The notes beneath the pieces were generated by a model. It did no database searches. It had not been told where the DNA came from and saw only the letters and a list, made by a program, of their open reading frames with translations. From a candidate division Zixibacteria bacterium HGW-Zixibacteria-1 (GTDB taxonomy: Bacteria; Zixibacteria; MSB-5A5; GN15; PGXB01), in assembly GCA_002838945.1 (NCBI GenBank), contig PGXB01000001.1, forward strand, positions 1 to 64,000: 64,000 nucleotides of DNA. Reading direction: 5' to 3'. Position 1 is the stretch's first letter; every line of letters begins with the position of its first letter. Of the stretch, positions 1-8,143 are shown piece by piece. A program made the position numbers and the translations under genes.

Positions 1-313
1 CAGGGCATGACATTCCTCCTCATCTAAAGAAGGAAAATACCCTATACTGTAACATATGTCCTGATACATTCTGTAATCAATCTCCTGATACAATACACAC
101 GCGGGTCGGCCCCCACGATTACAAATTTGCTACCAAAATGAAGTCGAAACTTTAAAAATGGGAAAACGAACCCAATTCCGTGTAATTAAATGAAAGAAAA
201 TATAGTACAAGGAAATTTTCGCAAAAAACGCTGCAAAAACGATAGTAATTTGATGGTGATTTGTTGCGTAATGCCATTCGTATTTGATGAATAAATTACG
301 GCAGAATAAAGAT

Positions 314-440
314 GTCGAAACCTCCCTCGCTTCGCTCTCTTCGCAAGACTTCCTTCGCCGGGCTCAGGATCTTCGACAGGAGCTTCGCTCGTGACCTTCG
401 ACCCTTTGGGTCTCAGGCATGGGATTTCGACCTGCTCGAC
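314..440. repeat. Degenerate interspersed repeat, copy A
   Basis: The element opens with GTCGAAACCTCCCTCGC and closes with GGGATTTCGACCTGCTC, so its ends form an imperfect inverted repeat. The same opening and closing, with C/T and G/A changes, recur at 25845-25910. The interior has several copies of CTTCGCTC. It is probably an eroded miniature intergenic repeat of this genome; its mobility is unknown. Confidence 0.4.
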
Positions 441-573
441 ACAGTCATTGATACAGAATGCAATGCAAACCATGCGACATCCTTGCAATAAAATGATTTC
501 CCCCTCGGCCGGGGTTGGTCGAGGGGGGCTTTGACAGGCAGGATCCCTCCCATAAGGATCGTGCTTCGGATTA

Positions 574-620
574 CCTGTGGCCTTCAGCTTGCGGCCTTAT
601 CGCAGGCCTCCGGCCACAGG
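574..620. repeat. Long hairpin downstream of the lipoprotein gene
   Basis: CCTGTGGCC at 574-582 pairs perfectly with GGCCACAGG at 612-620. The interior can form a smaller stem, GCTTGCG with CGCAGGC, containing one wobble pair. No T run follows on either strand, so it is not a classical intrinsic terminator. It may still protect or end the minus-strand transcript whose stop codon is at 642. Confidence 0.5.
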
Positions 621-641
621 TTGATGGAGGATACAATGGCA

Positions 642-1883
642 TTACTCACCGGAAAGAGTGAGCGTGGCCGGTTTGCTTTCTACTTCCTTAATTTCTTCAG
701 CTTTCTCCTCAACGGCATCATCCGCTTCAACTACTTCATTAGCTTCGGAATCAGAGATTTCATCCGGCTGATCGATCACGTTTGCCTCTTCGATCTCGGC
801 GGTTTCTTCGATTGCGGGCGTCTCTTCCATGGCCTGGATTTCTTCAGGTGCGGGCGCACCCTGGATCTCTTCGGCCATCACGCCCGATTCGACCAGTGTC
901 CTGAGATAGGCGCCTGATTTCAGCAGAAGACCTTCACTGTCGGTCCCGGCGATGACCTTGCCTTCGAATTTCTGCACTACGTTGACAACCTTGTTTTCGA
1001 GCGAGCGCGCCGGATAGAGATTGTTGTCGAACATCCCGATGACACCGTTGTCGGTGGCGATATAGACAACCCATCCGCTGGCATCGATATCATGGATGAC
1101 ATTCGAGGGCAGACCATTCTCGGTCGTCCAGGTATCCCATGAGCCGCCGTCATAGATATACATGGCATCATCGGTGCCGACATAGACATAACCGCGGTTG
1201 TAATCGAGACAGTTGACATTGTCGAAGATGGTCGTATCGCGAAGCAGGTAGCGCTTTTTGAAATCGTCACCTTCCATCCGAAACAATCCTTCGCCGTCGG
1301 TGCCGACCCAGAGACCGGTTTCATCGGCGGTCATGGCGACCACCGGGATCTCCTCGCGAACCAGCTTGAAATCATTATCCGCTTTGGAGTACAACCCCTG
1401 ACCGGTGCCGATCATCAATTGGCCGTCGTACGACTGCAAAGCATTGATCGGTTTTTCGAAATGATGTCCGACCGTTTCCAGAACGCCTTTTTTGAAGACA
1501 AAGAGATTATTGCCGCCGGCAAATATCTGGTCATTGTGCATGGCGACGGCATTGAGTTTTTCGCCGGCATCGATAGCGCGACAACTCGAGTCGACCAGAT
1601 TGTAAACAATCAGGCCGCGGTCAAAAGCGGCATAGATGACCGAATCGACAATGAGAACATCGGAGATATCCCCGAAACGGCTGCCGGTGTAATCTTTGAG
1701 TTTGATCGGGGCCCCTGCAAACTGCGCCTCGACCGCCTGGTTGATAATCGAGTCGGTGATTTCGCCGACGACCTGTTTGACGACTGAAGCCTGTTTCGGT
1801 TTTTCGTCGGATGAACATCCGGCGATGGCGAGCGACATGATGATGATCGCTCCCGCTGCGGCATAAAGTGACTTTTTGAACAT
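642..1883 (-). CDS. Lipoprotein with propeller-type repeats
   Basis: The 413-residue product starts with a lipoprotein signal ending in Leu-Ala-Ile-Ala-Gly-Cys, so Cys23 is probably acylated. Residues about 60-320 hold repeats such as Gly-Leu-Trp-Val-Gly-Thr-Asp and Val-Val-Tyr-Ile-Ala-Thr-Asp-Asn-Gly, which are like the two-component-regulator propeller (Reg_prop) repeats and should fold as a beta-propeller. The last 80 residues are an acidic Glu/Ala-rich tail, probably disordered. The start has a strong AGGAGGT site 7 bases upstream. It lies divergent to the kinase/regulator unit and has a sigma-54-like promoter of its own at 1941-1959, so I infer that it is a target of that regulator. The substrate or partner is unknown. 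Confidence 0.75.
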   Translation of the reverse strand: MFKKSLYAAAGAIIIMSLAIAGCSSDEKPKQASVVKQVVGEITDSIINQAVEAQFAGAPIKLKDYTGSRFGDISDVLIVDSVIYAAFDRGLIVYNLVDSSCRAIDAGEKLNAVAMHNDQIFAGGNNLFVFKKGVLETVGHHFEKPINALQSYDGQLMIGTGQGLYSKADNDFKLVREEIPVVAMTADETGLWVGTDGEGLFRMEGDDFKKRYLLRDTTIFDNVNCLDYNRGYVYVGTDDAMYIYDGGSWDTWTTENGLPSNVIHDIDASGWVVYIATDNGVIGMFDNNLYPARSLENKVVNVVQKFEGKVIAGTDSEGLLLKSGAYLRTLVESGVMAEEIQGAPAPEEIQAMEETPAIEETAEIEEANVIDQPDEISDSEANEVVEADDAVEEKAEEIKEVESKPATLTLSGE

Positions 1884-1940
1884 GACAACCTCCTTAAGGT
1901 TATGGGTTCTTGCTTTCTTTCAGCGTCACTATTATGCCTA

Positions 1941-1959
1941 TACAATTGTTGTGCCAAAA
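1941..1959 (-). promoter_or_regulatory. Sigma-54-like promoter of the lipoprotein gene
   Basis: On the minus strand the sequence TTGGCAC (-24) is followed at the right distance by TTGTA (-12). The -24 half matches the sigma-54 consensus TGGCAC; the -12 half has GT where GC is usual. The predicted start of transcription is near 1930, about 47 bases before the ATG. The palindromes at 2020-2039 and 2086-2101 would sit about 100 and 163 bases upstream, which is typical for enhancer sites. Confidence 0.5.
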
Positions 1960-2019
1960 TGTTATGTCGTTGATATACAAACAGATAACTGAATATATGA
2001 GGGTTCGATTTAATTATTT

Positions 2020-2039
2020 ATGTGTCAAATCTGACACAT
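2020..2039. promoter_or_regulatory. Palindromic activator site 1
   Basis: ATGTGTCA and TGACACAT form a perfect 8-bp inverted repeat around AATC. The same core recurs at 2086-2101, with the centres 64 bp apart, or about six helical turns. Paired palindromes between divergent sigma-54-like promoters suggest enhancer sites for the Fis-type helix-turn-helix of the response regulator encoded at 5088-6407. Confidence 0.6.
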
Positions 2040-2085
2040 GTGCCGATATAGATTGTATAAGCTATTAGAACTTATTATATTAGCT

Positions 2086-2101
2086 GTGTCAAAAATGACA
2101 C
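2086..2101. promoter_or_regulatory. Palindromic activator site 2
   Basis: GTGTCA and TGACAC form a perfect 6-bp inverted repeat around AAAA. It shares the core of the site at 2020-2039 and lies about 53 bases upstream of the predicted start of the rightward unit. Confidence 0.6.
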
Positions 2102-2121
2102 GCTCTTTTGGCGCGGTTGGA

Positions 2122-2135
2122 GGGATCGGTTTTGC
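2122..2135 (+). promoter_or_regulatory. Possible sigma-54 promoter of the kinase/regulator unit
   Basis: The invariant GG and GC of sigma-54 promoters are present with ten bases between them, and the -12 half reads TTTTGCC. The rest of the -24 half matches poorly. The predicted start is near 2146, about 22 bases before the ATG at 2169. Confidence 0.35.
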
Positions 2136-2168
2136 CGGGAAAGATTAAATTCATTATAAGTTAGCGAT

Positions 2169-3449
2169 ATGTCAAAAAGCAATTGTATCACAGTGATTCT
2201 AATTTTCGCGCTCCTGTTACTATCGATTGGCTCGGCATGGGCGGGGCAGGTCAGGTGCAATATTCTTCAGCACAAACTTGATCGATTATATTTTCCGTTT
2301 GGCGAAGAGGCGAACATTTTCGCGAACAGCCGGTTTGTTCTGTACAATAACACCGACTCGCTTATGACCGGGCGGATTGCATCATCACAGCCGGGCGTAT
2401 CATACAGTTATCAGTTGGACAGTTCGCTTGCCTTGTCCAACATTGATTCTCTCCACGCAATAATCGAGACAGCGGATATTGACAGTGTCAGCACGATTCG
2501 AATCGGTTTCGATTTGCCGGAGGGGCGCAAATCGACCCTGCTTTACAGCGAGAATATTCCGGGCGAGTCGGCACCGCTGTTTCATACGGTAACATCGGCG
2601 GGCAACCCGCTTGAGATAGTCATTTATGATTCATTCCTGGAGATGACGCTGGCGCTGGAGGCGCATCAAATTGACGGCTGTATTTCCTTTAATGAGTACA
2701 AGTCATTCGGCGTGGATATCACAACCACCGCCTATCCGGCGGAATATTTTGCCGTGTTGATTCCCAATATAACGCATCCGGTCAATGAACGGGGGATATT
2801 ATCGACTTCGATGTACTATCGATTCAATTCGGCGCAATCATCGGCCTATTTTGCGGGTGACGGCATCAGGCAATTTAATTCCCTATACTTCAAAGAGTCT
2901 TCTGTTCCGCGATTCTATGACTACGATCCGGAAAAGGGCCGCAGTTTGCTGAAAGCGCTCGGCAAGAAGCCGAAGGAAATATCGATTGCAGTATCCGAAG
3001 CGGCCCTTATCGAGACGGCCAATTATTTTATCGATATCCTCAATCGCGACCGGATAAAGTGCCGGCTGGAAGAGGACCGTGACAAAGATCATGACTTATA
3101 TATGGATTTTGTTCCATTATCCGAAAATGACCGGGCCGCAAGTCTCAAGTACATTGTCAGCGTCATTTCGGCGGATACCGTTTCGGGTGAGCCGGTTAAT
3201 ACGATTCTAAAAATAATCGACAATTATATCAGGCAGGGGGATGCTTTAACCGACGCGGTCAGTGCGAACTATTTTTATGACCGGGCCGAGCGTAGTTTGA
3301 TTGATGATCTGGGTGTGTTTCCGCTGTTTCGCTCGACGATATACATGACCGCGTACGATTATATAAGAAATTTCGATTATGATATGTACATAAACAACCG
3401 TTTTGACATGATCGGACGGATCAGTTTGCCGGGGGGTGCATCGGAATGA
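2169..3449 (+). CDS. Exported solute-binding-like protein
   Basis: The 426-residue product has an N-terminal signal peptide ending near Ala-Trp-Ala-Gly at residue 25. The region from about 220 to 300 contains Tyr-Asp-Pro-Glu-Lys-Gly-Arg-Ser-Leu-Leu, and the C-terminus has Gly-Val-Phe-Pro-Leu-Phe-Arg-Ser. Both resemble the conserved parts of family 5 (oligopeptide-type) solute-binding proteins, but the protein is shorter and divergent. No transporter genes are near. Its stop overlaps the start of the histidine kinase as ATGA, so the two are translationally coupled. I infer that it senses a periplasmic ligand for the kinase rather than feeding a transporter. The Shine-Dalgarno match is weak. 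Confidence 0.65.
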   Translation: MSKSNCITVILIFALLLLSIGSAWAGQVRCNILQHKLDRLYFPFGEEANIFANSRFVLYNNTDSLMTGRIASSQPGVSYSYQLDSSLALSNIDSLHAIIETADIDSVSTIRIGFDLPEGRKSTLLYSENIPGESAPLFHTVTSAGNPLEIVIYDSFLEMTLALEAHQIDGCISFNEYKSFGVDITTTAYPAEYFAVLIPNITHPVNERGILSTSMYYRFNSAQSSAYFAGDGIRQFNSLYFKESSVPRFYDYDPEKGRSLLKALGKKPKEISIAVSEAALIETANYFIDILNRDRIKCRLEEDRDKDHDLYMDFVPLSENDRAASLKYIVSVISADTVSGEPVNTILKIIDNYIRQGDALTDAVSANYFYDRAERSLIDDLGVFPLFRSTIYMTAYDYIRNFDYDMYINNRFDMIGRISLPGGASE

Positions 3450-5113
3450 CATTTACCGGGAAAATACGCATATACCTGATTCTGATAGCGTTGCTGCCGC
3501 CGCTGACAGTGATGGCGGTGATTTATTTCAATTCGATGCAGCAGCTTGAAAATTTCGGTTACCAGAGCGCCTATAATGATCTTAATATTCTTATCAGGTT
3601 GTACGAGACATACAAAGGCGATCTACGCAACAAGGCCGAGCTGTATGCGGCATCAGCATCCATGCAGAAAGCGGTACTGCTTGTCAAAGCTGGCCGAATG
3701 CATGAAGTTAATCTGTCCGAAAAACCGGCGGAGCTGGATTTCGTGGAAATTATCGACAGTGCAGGCAAGGTCCTGGCCAGCGGCCATCGTCCCGGACTGA
3801 TCGGCAGCATGGTTCAGGAGCAATTCACTGATGGCCGCGCCCCGGTTCATGGTTTTATGGAGACGATCGAGTATGATATAAGCGGTCCGCATGCCGCCAT
3901 AGCGTACCTTTATCCGCTCAACGATAACCTGTTTGTGTACTGCGGAAAATATATCGATGAGAATCTTATTAATGTACTGGGGGCGGTCAGAACGGCTGAT
4001 TTCAAGGTGTTGTTTCAACCCGATACTGATTCGAGCCGGATCGATCTGAAAGGCATGAATAAGAATGAACTGTATGAGAAGGACGGGAAAATACATGCAA
4101 TTCTTGCCGGCGGCGGTGAATCCGGTTATTTTTTGATGTCCGAATTTACGGGGGGAAGCGGAGGCGAAATCATCGTATCGATTCTCACAGCCACCGGTAC
4201 GGTGGCACTGTTATCCATACTTATAGCAATCCTGCTGGGCATTTATATTACCGGAAAAGCAAAAAAGGAAATCGATAATCTGGTCACCGCCACCGATCGG
4301 GTGGCGCAGGGGGATTTCTCGACACCGGTCATGGCTTATGAGGAGGGCGAGTTCTCTCAACTGGCCGATTCCTTCAGCGAGATGATGACGAAATTGAAGA
4401 ATCTGCAGAAGCAACTTGCGACTACCGAAAAGATCGCCGCTTGGAAAAGTATCAGTCAGAAGATTGCTCATGAGGTAAAAAATCCGCTGACGCCGATTGC
4501 GCTGTCGGTTGATGATTTGCGTCGCTCCTATACGGAAAAACTTCCCGATTTCGAAAAGACATTACTGGAGTGCACGGCGACGATACGGAATGAGGTCCGC
4601 CGCTTGACCAAACTTCTCGATCAGTTTGTCAGTTTCGCCAGGATGAATGCCCCGGTTATCGGCAATGTGAAAGCCGGGCAATTTATCGACGCGATTGCTG
4701 GCCTGTATCAGCGTAACATCGACAACGGCCAGTTGAAGATCACGAATAAGAGCCGGCGGCAGAATTTCCGAATTGATCCTGAAGCCATAAGGCAGGTCTT
4801 CCTGAACACAATCAAGAACAGTTTCGAGTCGGGACCGGATGTAAAGGTAAATATTGTCGTAAATGATACGTCTGAGGGAATTGAGGTAATTATCGAGGAT
4901 GACGGGCCGGGTTTTGCACCATCCATACTGGACAGGCGGTTTGAACCGTACCTGTCCGGCAAGAAGGATGGTTCCGGGCTGGGTCTGATTATCTGTCAGC
5001 GAATTATCCATGACCACGGCGGAGTCATTGATATATATAATCGTCCCGAAGGGGGCGCCGGAGTTAACATTAAGATACCTTTTGAAAATGGCCAAAATAT
5101 TAGTAATCGATGA
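3446..5113 (+). CDS. NtrY-like sensor histidine kinase
   Basis: The 555-residue protein has a transmembrane segment near residues 6-26, a periplasmic sensor region, a second transmembrane segment near 240-269, a HAMP linker, a HisKA domain with the phosphate-accepting His342 in Ile-Ala-His-Glu-Val-Lys-Asn-Pro, and a HATPase domain with Gly-Ser-Gly-Leu-Gly-Leu. The Asn-Pro-Leu-Thr-Pro motif after the histidine is typical of NtrB/NtrY kinases that pair with sigma-54 activators. It overlaps the upstream gene by 4 bases and the downstream regulator by 26 bases, so it should phosphorylate that regulator. Confidence 0.92.
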   Translation: MTFTGKIRIYLILIALLPPLTVMAVIYFNSMQQLENFGYQSAYNDLNILIRLYETYKGDLRNKAELYAASASMQKAVLLVKAGRMHEVNLSEKPAELDFVEIIDSAGKVLASGHRPGLIGSMVQEQFTDGRAPVHGFMETIEYDISGPHAAIAYLYPLNDNLFVYCGKYIDENLINVLGAVRTADFKVLFQPDTDSSRIDLKGMNKNELYEKDGKIHAILAGGGESGYFLMSEFTGGSGGEIIVSILTATGTVALLSILIAILLGIYITGKAKKEIDNLVTATDRVAQGDFSTPVMAYEEGEFSQLADSFSEMMTKLKNLQKQLATTEKIAAWKSISQKIAHEVKNPLTPIALSVDDLRRSYTEKLPDFEKTLLECTATIRNEVRRLTKLLDQFVSFARMNAPVIGNVKAGQFIDAIAGLYQRNIDNGQLKITNKSRRQNFRIDPEAIRQVFLNTIKNSFESGPDVKVNIVVNDTSEGIEVIIEDDGPGFAPSILDRRFEPYLSGKKDGSGLGLIICQRIIHDHGGVIDIYNRPEGGAGVNIKIPFENGQNISNR

Positions 5114-6407
5114 TGAAGAGAATATTCGAAGCACCTTGAAATCGGCTCTTGATCGGCGCGGTCATGAGACTGTCACCGCGTCCGATTACAGGCAGGGAAA
5201 AGAGTATTCCCGGGCTGACTTCGATATAATTTTTCTCGATGTGCTTCTGCCCGACGGCAACGGGCTGGATCTGTTAAAGGAAATTTTGGCGGCCGACCGG
5301 CGACAGACGGTTGTTATGATTTCCGGGCATGCCGATATCGACATGGCGGTGGAGGCGATTCAAGCCGGAGCCTATGATTTTATCGAGAAACCGCTGTCGC
5401 TCGATCGCGTCCTGATAACCATCGAGAATGCCACCCGAACCAGTCGGCTGTTAAAAGAGAAAAATCGACTTTCTTCGCTTCTCTACGGCGACTTTATCGG
5501 AAAATCTGCGCTGGTTAATAAACTCAGGGAGGACATTGCCCGATCGGCATCGAAGGCATCGCGCTTTCTGATTCTGGGCGAAAACGGAACCGGCAAGGAA
5601 CTGGTGGCGCATATGATTCACCGTCTGGGGCGCAAACCGGACGGGCCCTTTATTGCGGTCAACTGCGCCGCCCTGCCTTCGGAGTTGATAGAGTCGGAGC
5701 TTTTTGGTCATATCAAGGGGGCCTTTACCGGCGCCGGGAAGGACCGCAAGGGACGTTTTCAGGAGGCCAACGGCGGGACAATTTTTCTGGATGAGATCAG
5801 CGAGATGTCATTGACAGCTCAGGCCAAGGTCCTGCGGGCGGTCGAGACGATGGAGATCGGTGCGGTCGGCTCCGACAAAGTGACAAAAGTCGACAGCAAC
5901 ATTATCGCCGCATCCAATAAGGATTTGATTAAGCTTGTTAATGAGGGCAAATTCCGCGAGGATTTGCTTTATCGCCTCAATGTCGTCCAATTTCATATCC
6001 CGCCATTGAGAGTGAGAAAGGATGATATTCGTATTCTGGCAGAATATTTTCTTATGAAATTTGCCAATGAATCGGGGACGGTTGCCCGTCGACTGACAGA
6101 AAGTGCCATCGACTATTTAAGAGAATATGATTTCCCGGGGAATATAAGAGAACTGAAGAATCTGATGGAACGGGTCAATATATATTGCGATCGGGTCGAT
6201 ATCGAGCGTGAGGATTTGGAGCCTTTTCTTCCGAGGCACAGTGAAGTTATTTCGGCTTCATTGAAGGAAGCGGTTGGTCAATTCGAAATTAATTATATAA
6301 ATGCCGCCATCAGGCGTCACAATGGGAATATTACCGAGGCGGCCAGGGAATTGGGAATTGAGCGTTCACATCTGTACAAAAAATTAAAAAAACTCAGCGA
6401 AAACTGA
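5088..6407 (+). CDS. Sigma-54-dependent response regulator (NtrC family)
   Basis: The 439-residue regulator has a receiver domain (residues 1-115) with phosphorylatable Asp51, an AAA+ domain with the Walker A sequence Gly-Glu-Asn-Gly-Thr-Gly-Lys-Glu, and the sigma-54 contact loop Gly-Ala-Phe-Thr-Gly-Ala at 211-216. A C-terminal Fis-type helix-turn-helix ends Ser-His-Leu-Tyr-Lys-Lys-Leu. I chose the ATG at 5088 because Met-Ala-Lys-Ile-Leu-Val-Ile-Asp-Asp is the usual receiver start; the open frame extends further upstream inside the kinase gene. The intact contact loop means it can activate sigma-54 promoters, and candidate binding palindromes lie at 2020-2101. Confidence 0.95.
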   Translation: MAKILVIDDEENIRSTLKSALDRRGHETVTASDYRQGKEYSRADFDIIFLDVLLPDGNGLDLLKEILAADRRQTVVMISGHADIDMAVEAIQAGAYDFIEKPLSLDRVLITIENATRTSRLLKEKNRLSSLLYGDFIGKSALVNKLREDIARSASKASRFLILGENGTGKELVAHMIHRLGRKPDGPFIAVNCAALPSELIESELFGHIKGAFTGAGKDRKGRFQEANGGTIFLDEISEMSLTAQAKVLRAVETMEIGAVGSDKVTKVDSNIIAASNKDLIKLVNEGKFREDLLYRLNVVQFHIPPLRVRKDDIRILAEYFLMKFANESGTVARRLTESAIDYLREYDFPGNIRELKNLMERVNIYCDRVDIEREDLEPFLPRHSEVISASLKEAVGQFEINYINAAIRRHNGNITEAARELGIERSHLYKKLKKLSEN

Positions 6408-6933
6408 ACTGAAGAGAATTTATGGTCCGGCCGGGGAGTGATTATCAAATCAGGCTGAGGCCAGGGTATTGAAGCAAATAAATTATCGCGGTCGGACTAA
6501 ACACGTTTTTTCGGTAAACCAGACCGGGAAATGCAATATTTTAAACATTAAATGTATTTTTTGGTGTCCTGGTTACTCTTAAGGATAGGAATTTTCTATA
6601 GGGATGCTAAGATATGCACCATGGATATTATGTACTTCTATCAGGTATCCTTTTATCCCCGGGTTTGCAAGGAATCCGGCGCCGCCATACTATAACAGGG
6701 ACAGCAGAGGTCACAAGCTTAATCCCAGGTTCAATTCAAATATTGATATTATCAATTTCCGCCCGGCGGCGTTGTTATGCTGTATTTCGATGCCAAGTAA
6801 AGAATCAACCAATGATCGGAAATAAGGCAAAAAGCGGTCAAAGGAGGTAATGGCAAAAAAGATCGGCAGATATTTTTGACACTAAGACACTTAATCCTTG
6901 ATTGAATTTTAGATTACAATAGCTATTAGTTCC
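6408..6933. other. Intergenic region before sigma/CHAT module copy 1
   Basis: No recognisable gene is present. Reading frames of 73 and 78 codons starting at 6604 and 6614 have sequences unlike real proteins. A perfect AAAGGAGGTA ribosome site at 6840-6849 serves only a nine-codon reading frame at 6850-6879. The last 40 bases contain TGATTG, AATTTT and AGATT in the same order as upstream of copy 2 (12829), which suggests a shared promoter block. Confidence 0.5.
6850..6879 (+). other. Possible nine-codon leader ORF
   Basis: A near-perfect ribosome site is followed by ATG and a reading frame coding Met-Ala-Lys-Lys-Ile-Gly-Arg-Tyr-Phe. It ends 54 bases before the GTG start of the sigma factor, which itself has no ribosome site. 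It could be a leader peptide or a relic; there is no direct evidence that it is translated. Confidence 0.25.
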
Positions 6934-7497
6934 GTGAGTAAAGAAAAAAGCAGTGAATTAGCATCTTTGGTCAACCGCTGTCTTGCAGGAGATGCCCGGG
7001 CCTGGAGTGAATTGGTTCGTCGCGTGAATCCAATAATCCATGCGATTTGCTATGAAATGCGGCTCTCTCGTGACGAGCGCTATGATATTTTTGGCCAGGT
7101 TCTTCTTTTATTGTTGAAGAATCTTGAGAATGTAAAGTCCCGTGACAGCCTGGTTAGCTATGTTGCGACCATGACCCGCCGGGAGATTCGTGAGCTTACA
7201 CGTAAGTCTAATTATATCAACCATATGCATAAATCAATCGTGGATGAAATTTATTCCCGAGCGATTCCGACTCCGGATATTGATATGGAAATTGCCCAGG
7301 ACAGCGAGGCGCTTTTAAAGGCCATGGCAAAACTGCCCCGTCTTTGTCATGACTTATTGACGGCCCTGTTTTTTGACACCGACAAGCCAAGCTATAAGGA
7401 ACTCTCCCAACGCCTTGGGATACCGGTGGCCTCAATTGGCCCGACCCGGGAGCGTTGCTTGAAAAGAATGCATAAGCTTTTGGATAAAAAGAAATGA
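6934..7497 (+). CDS. ECF-like RNA polymerase sigma factor, module copy 1
   Basis: The 187-residue product has the two domains of a small sigma-70 family factor. Region 2 covers about residues 10-90 and includes Ala-Gly-Asp-Ala-Arg-Ala-Trp-Ser-Glu-Leu. Region 4 covers about 130-185, with Tyr-Lys-Glu-Leu-Ser-Gln-Arg-Leu-Gly-Ile as the helix-turn-helix start. Translation starts at GTG with no Shine-Dalgarno sequence; the paralogue at 12829 starts the same way with the same first three residues (Met-Ser-Lys). It begins a four-gene unit with a partner protein, a TPR-CHAT protease and a subtilase. I infer that it directs transcription of this unit or of a stress regulon and is held by the next gene product. 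Confidence 0.88.
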   Translation: MSKEKSSELASLVNRCLAGDARAWSELVRRVNPIIHAICYEMRLSRDERYDIFGQVLLLLLKNLENVKSRDSLVSYVATMTRREIRELTRKSNYINHMHKSIVDEIYSRAIPTPDIDMEIAQDSEALLKAMAKLPRLCHDLLTALFFDTDKPSYKELSQRLGIPVASIGPTRERCLKRMHKLLDKKK

Positions 7498-7552
7498 AAT
7501 TTTTGGTATCAAAATCGGGTTTTGTTGCTCTTTAGGTTGATGGGGGAATGGT

Positions 7553-8143
7553 ATGAAAAAGGAAAATGATAAAATTGAGTTAATGCTGGATTTCCTGAGA
7601 GGTAATCTCACCGCCGAGAAGCATCGGGAGACAGAAAGGCTGATCAGTGCCGACCGCGGCCTGATCGGATTATTTTCCGTAGTCAAGGGACTCTTCCTTG
7701 AGGGGCAGAAGGCGGACTGGAACCAGTTACAGGATTCAACTCTGAAGCTGGCCACCCGGCTGTTTGACGATTATCAGAAAAGCAAAAAAATAAGCCGGGT
7801 CCATTATGGTATTACCGTCTTTGATTCCATGATGCTGCCATTGCCGGAGGGGGTCAGACCGGCTACGGTTGACAGCAGGAGGTTAAAATACAAGGTCGGC
7901 GAAATGGATCTTGAGATTTCATTGTATCCGGTATCGACCAGTTCATATGAACTAATCGGGCAGGTTTACAATCTTGAAACTGAGGGCGGCTTAACGGTGC
8001 GACTGCGGTCCGGCAAGCATGAATATCGAGAGGCTGCTGATCAATTCCATCTCTTTCGATTCGTGAGAATTCCGGTGGCCAGGTATGTCCTGGATTTGCT
8101 GGCAAAAAACAGCCGGGTTGGGACGGTGGAACTGCAACTATGA
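7553..8143 (+). CDS. Sigma-factor partner protein, module copy 1 (putative anti-sigma or CHAT substrate)
   Basis: The 196-residue cytoplasmic protein has no signal, membrane segment or zinc-binding cluster. The N-terminal part is helical. The middle holds Pro-Leu-Pro-Glu-Gly-Val-Arg-Pro-Ala, conserved in the paralogue at 13448. The C-terminal part, with Leu-Ile-Gly-Gln-Val and a Phe-Arg-Phe...Pro-Val-Ala...Tyr pattern, looks like a small beta-sandwich of the carboxypeptidase-regulatory type. It lies between the sigma gene and the CHAT protease gene and overlaps the latter as ATGA. By position it could be an anti-sigma factor or a regulated protease substrate; the sequence alone does not prove either. 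Confidence 0.7.
   Translation: MKKENDKIELMLDFLRGNLTAEKHRETERLISADRGLIGLFSVVKGLFLEGQKADWNQLQDSTLKLATRLFDDYQKSKKISRVHYGITVFDSMMLPLPEGVRPATVDSRRLKYKVGEMDLEISLYPVSTSSYELIGQVYNLETEGGLTVRLRSGKHEYREAADQFHLFRFVRIPVARYVLDLLAKNSRVGTVELQL

Larger units (their letters stand above)
1..641. other. Intergenic region with degenerate repeat and hairpin
   Basis: I see no convincing gene in this stretch. The first 27 bases read in frame 1 as eight residues and a stop, which could be the tail of a gene entering from the left, but this cannot be tested here. Positions 314-440 are bounded by GTCGAAA and TTTCGAC and resemble another element at 25845-25910. Positions 574-620 form a long hairpin just beyond the stop of the minus-strand lipoprotein gene. 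A minus-strand reading frame at 186-488 runs through the repeat, starts without a ribosome site and does not look like a protein. Confidence 0.6.

Noticed and set aside
186-488. 100-codon minus-strand ORF
   Set aside because: It runs through a degenerate repeat, has no ribosome site and an unnatural sequence.
6604-6850. 73- and 78-codon plus-strand ORFs
   Set aside because: They overlap each other in different frames, lack ribosome sites and do not read like proteins.
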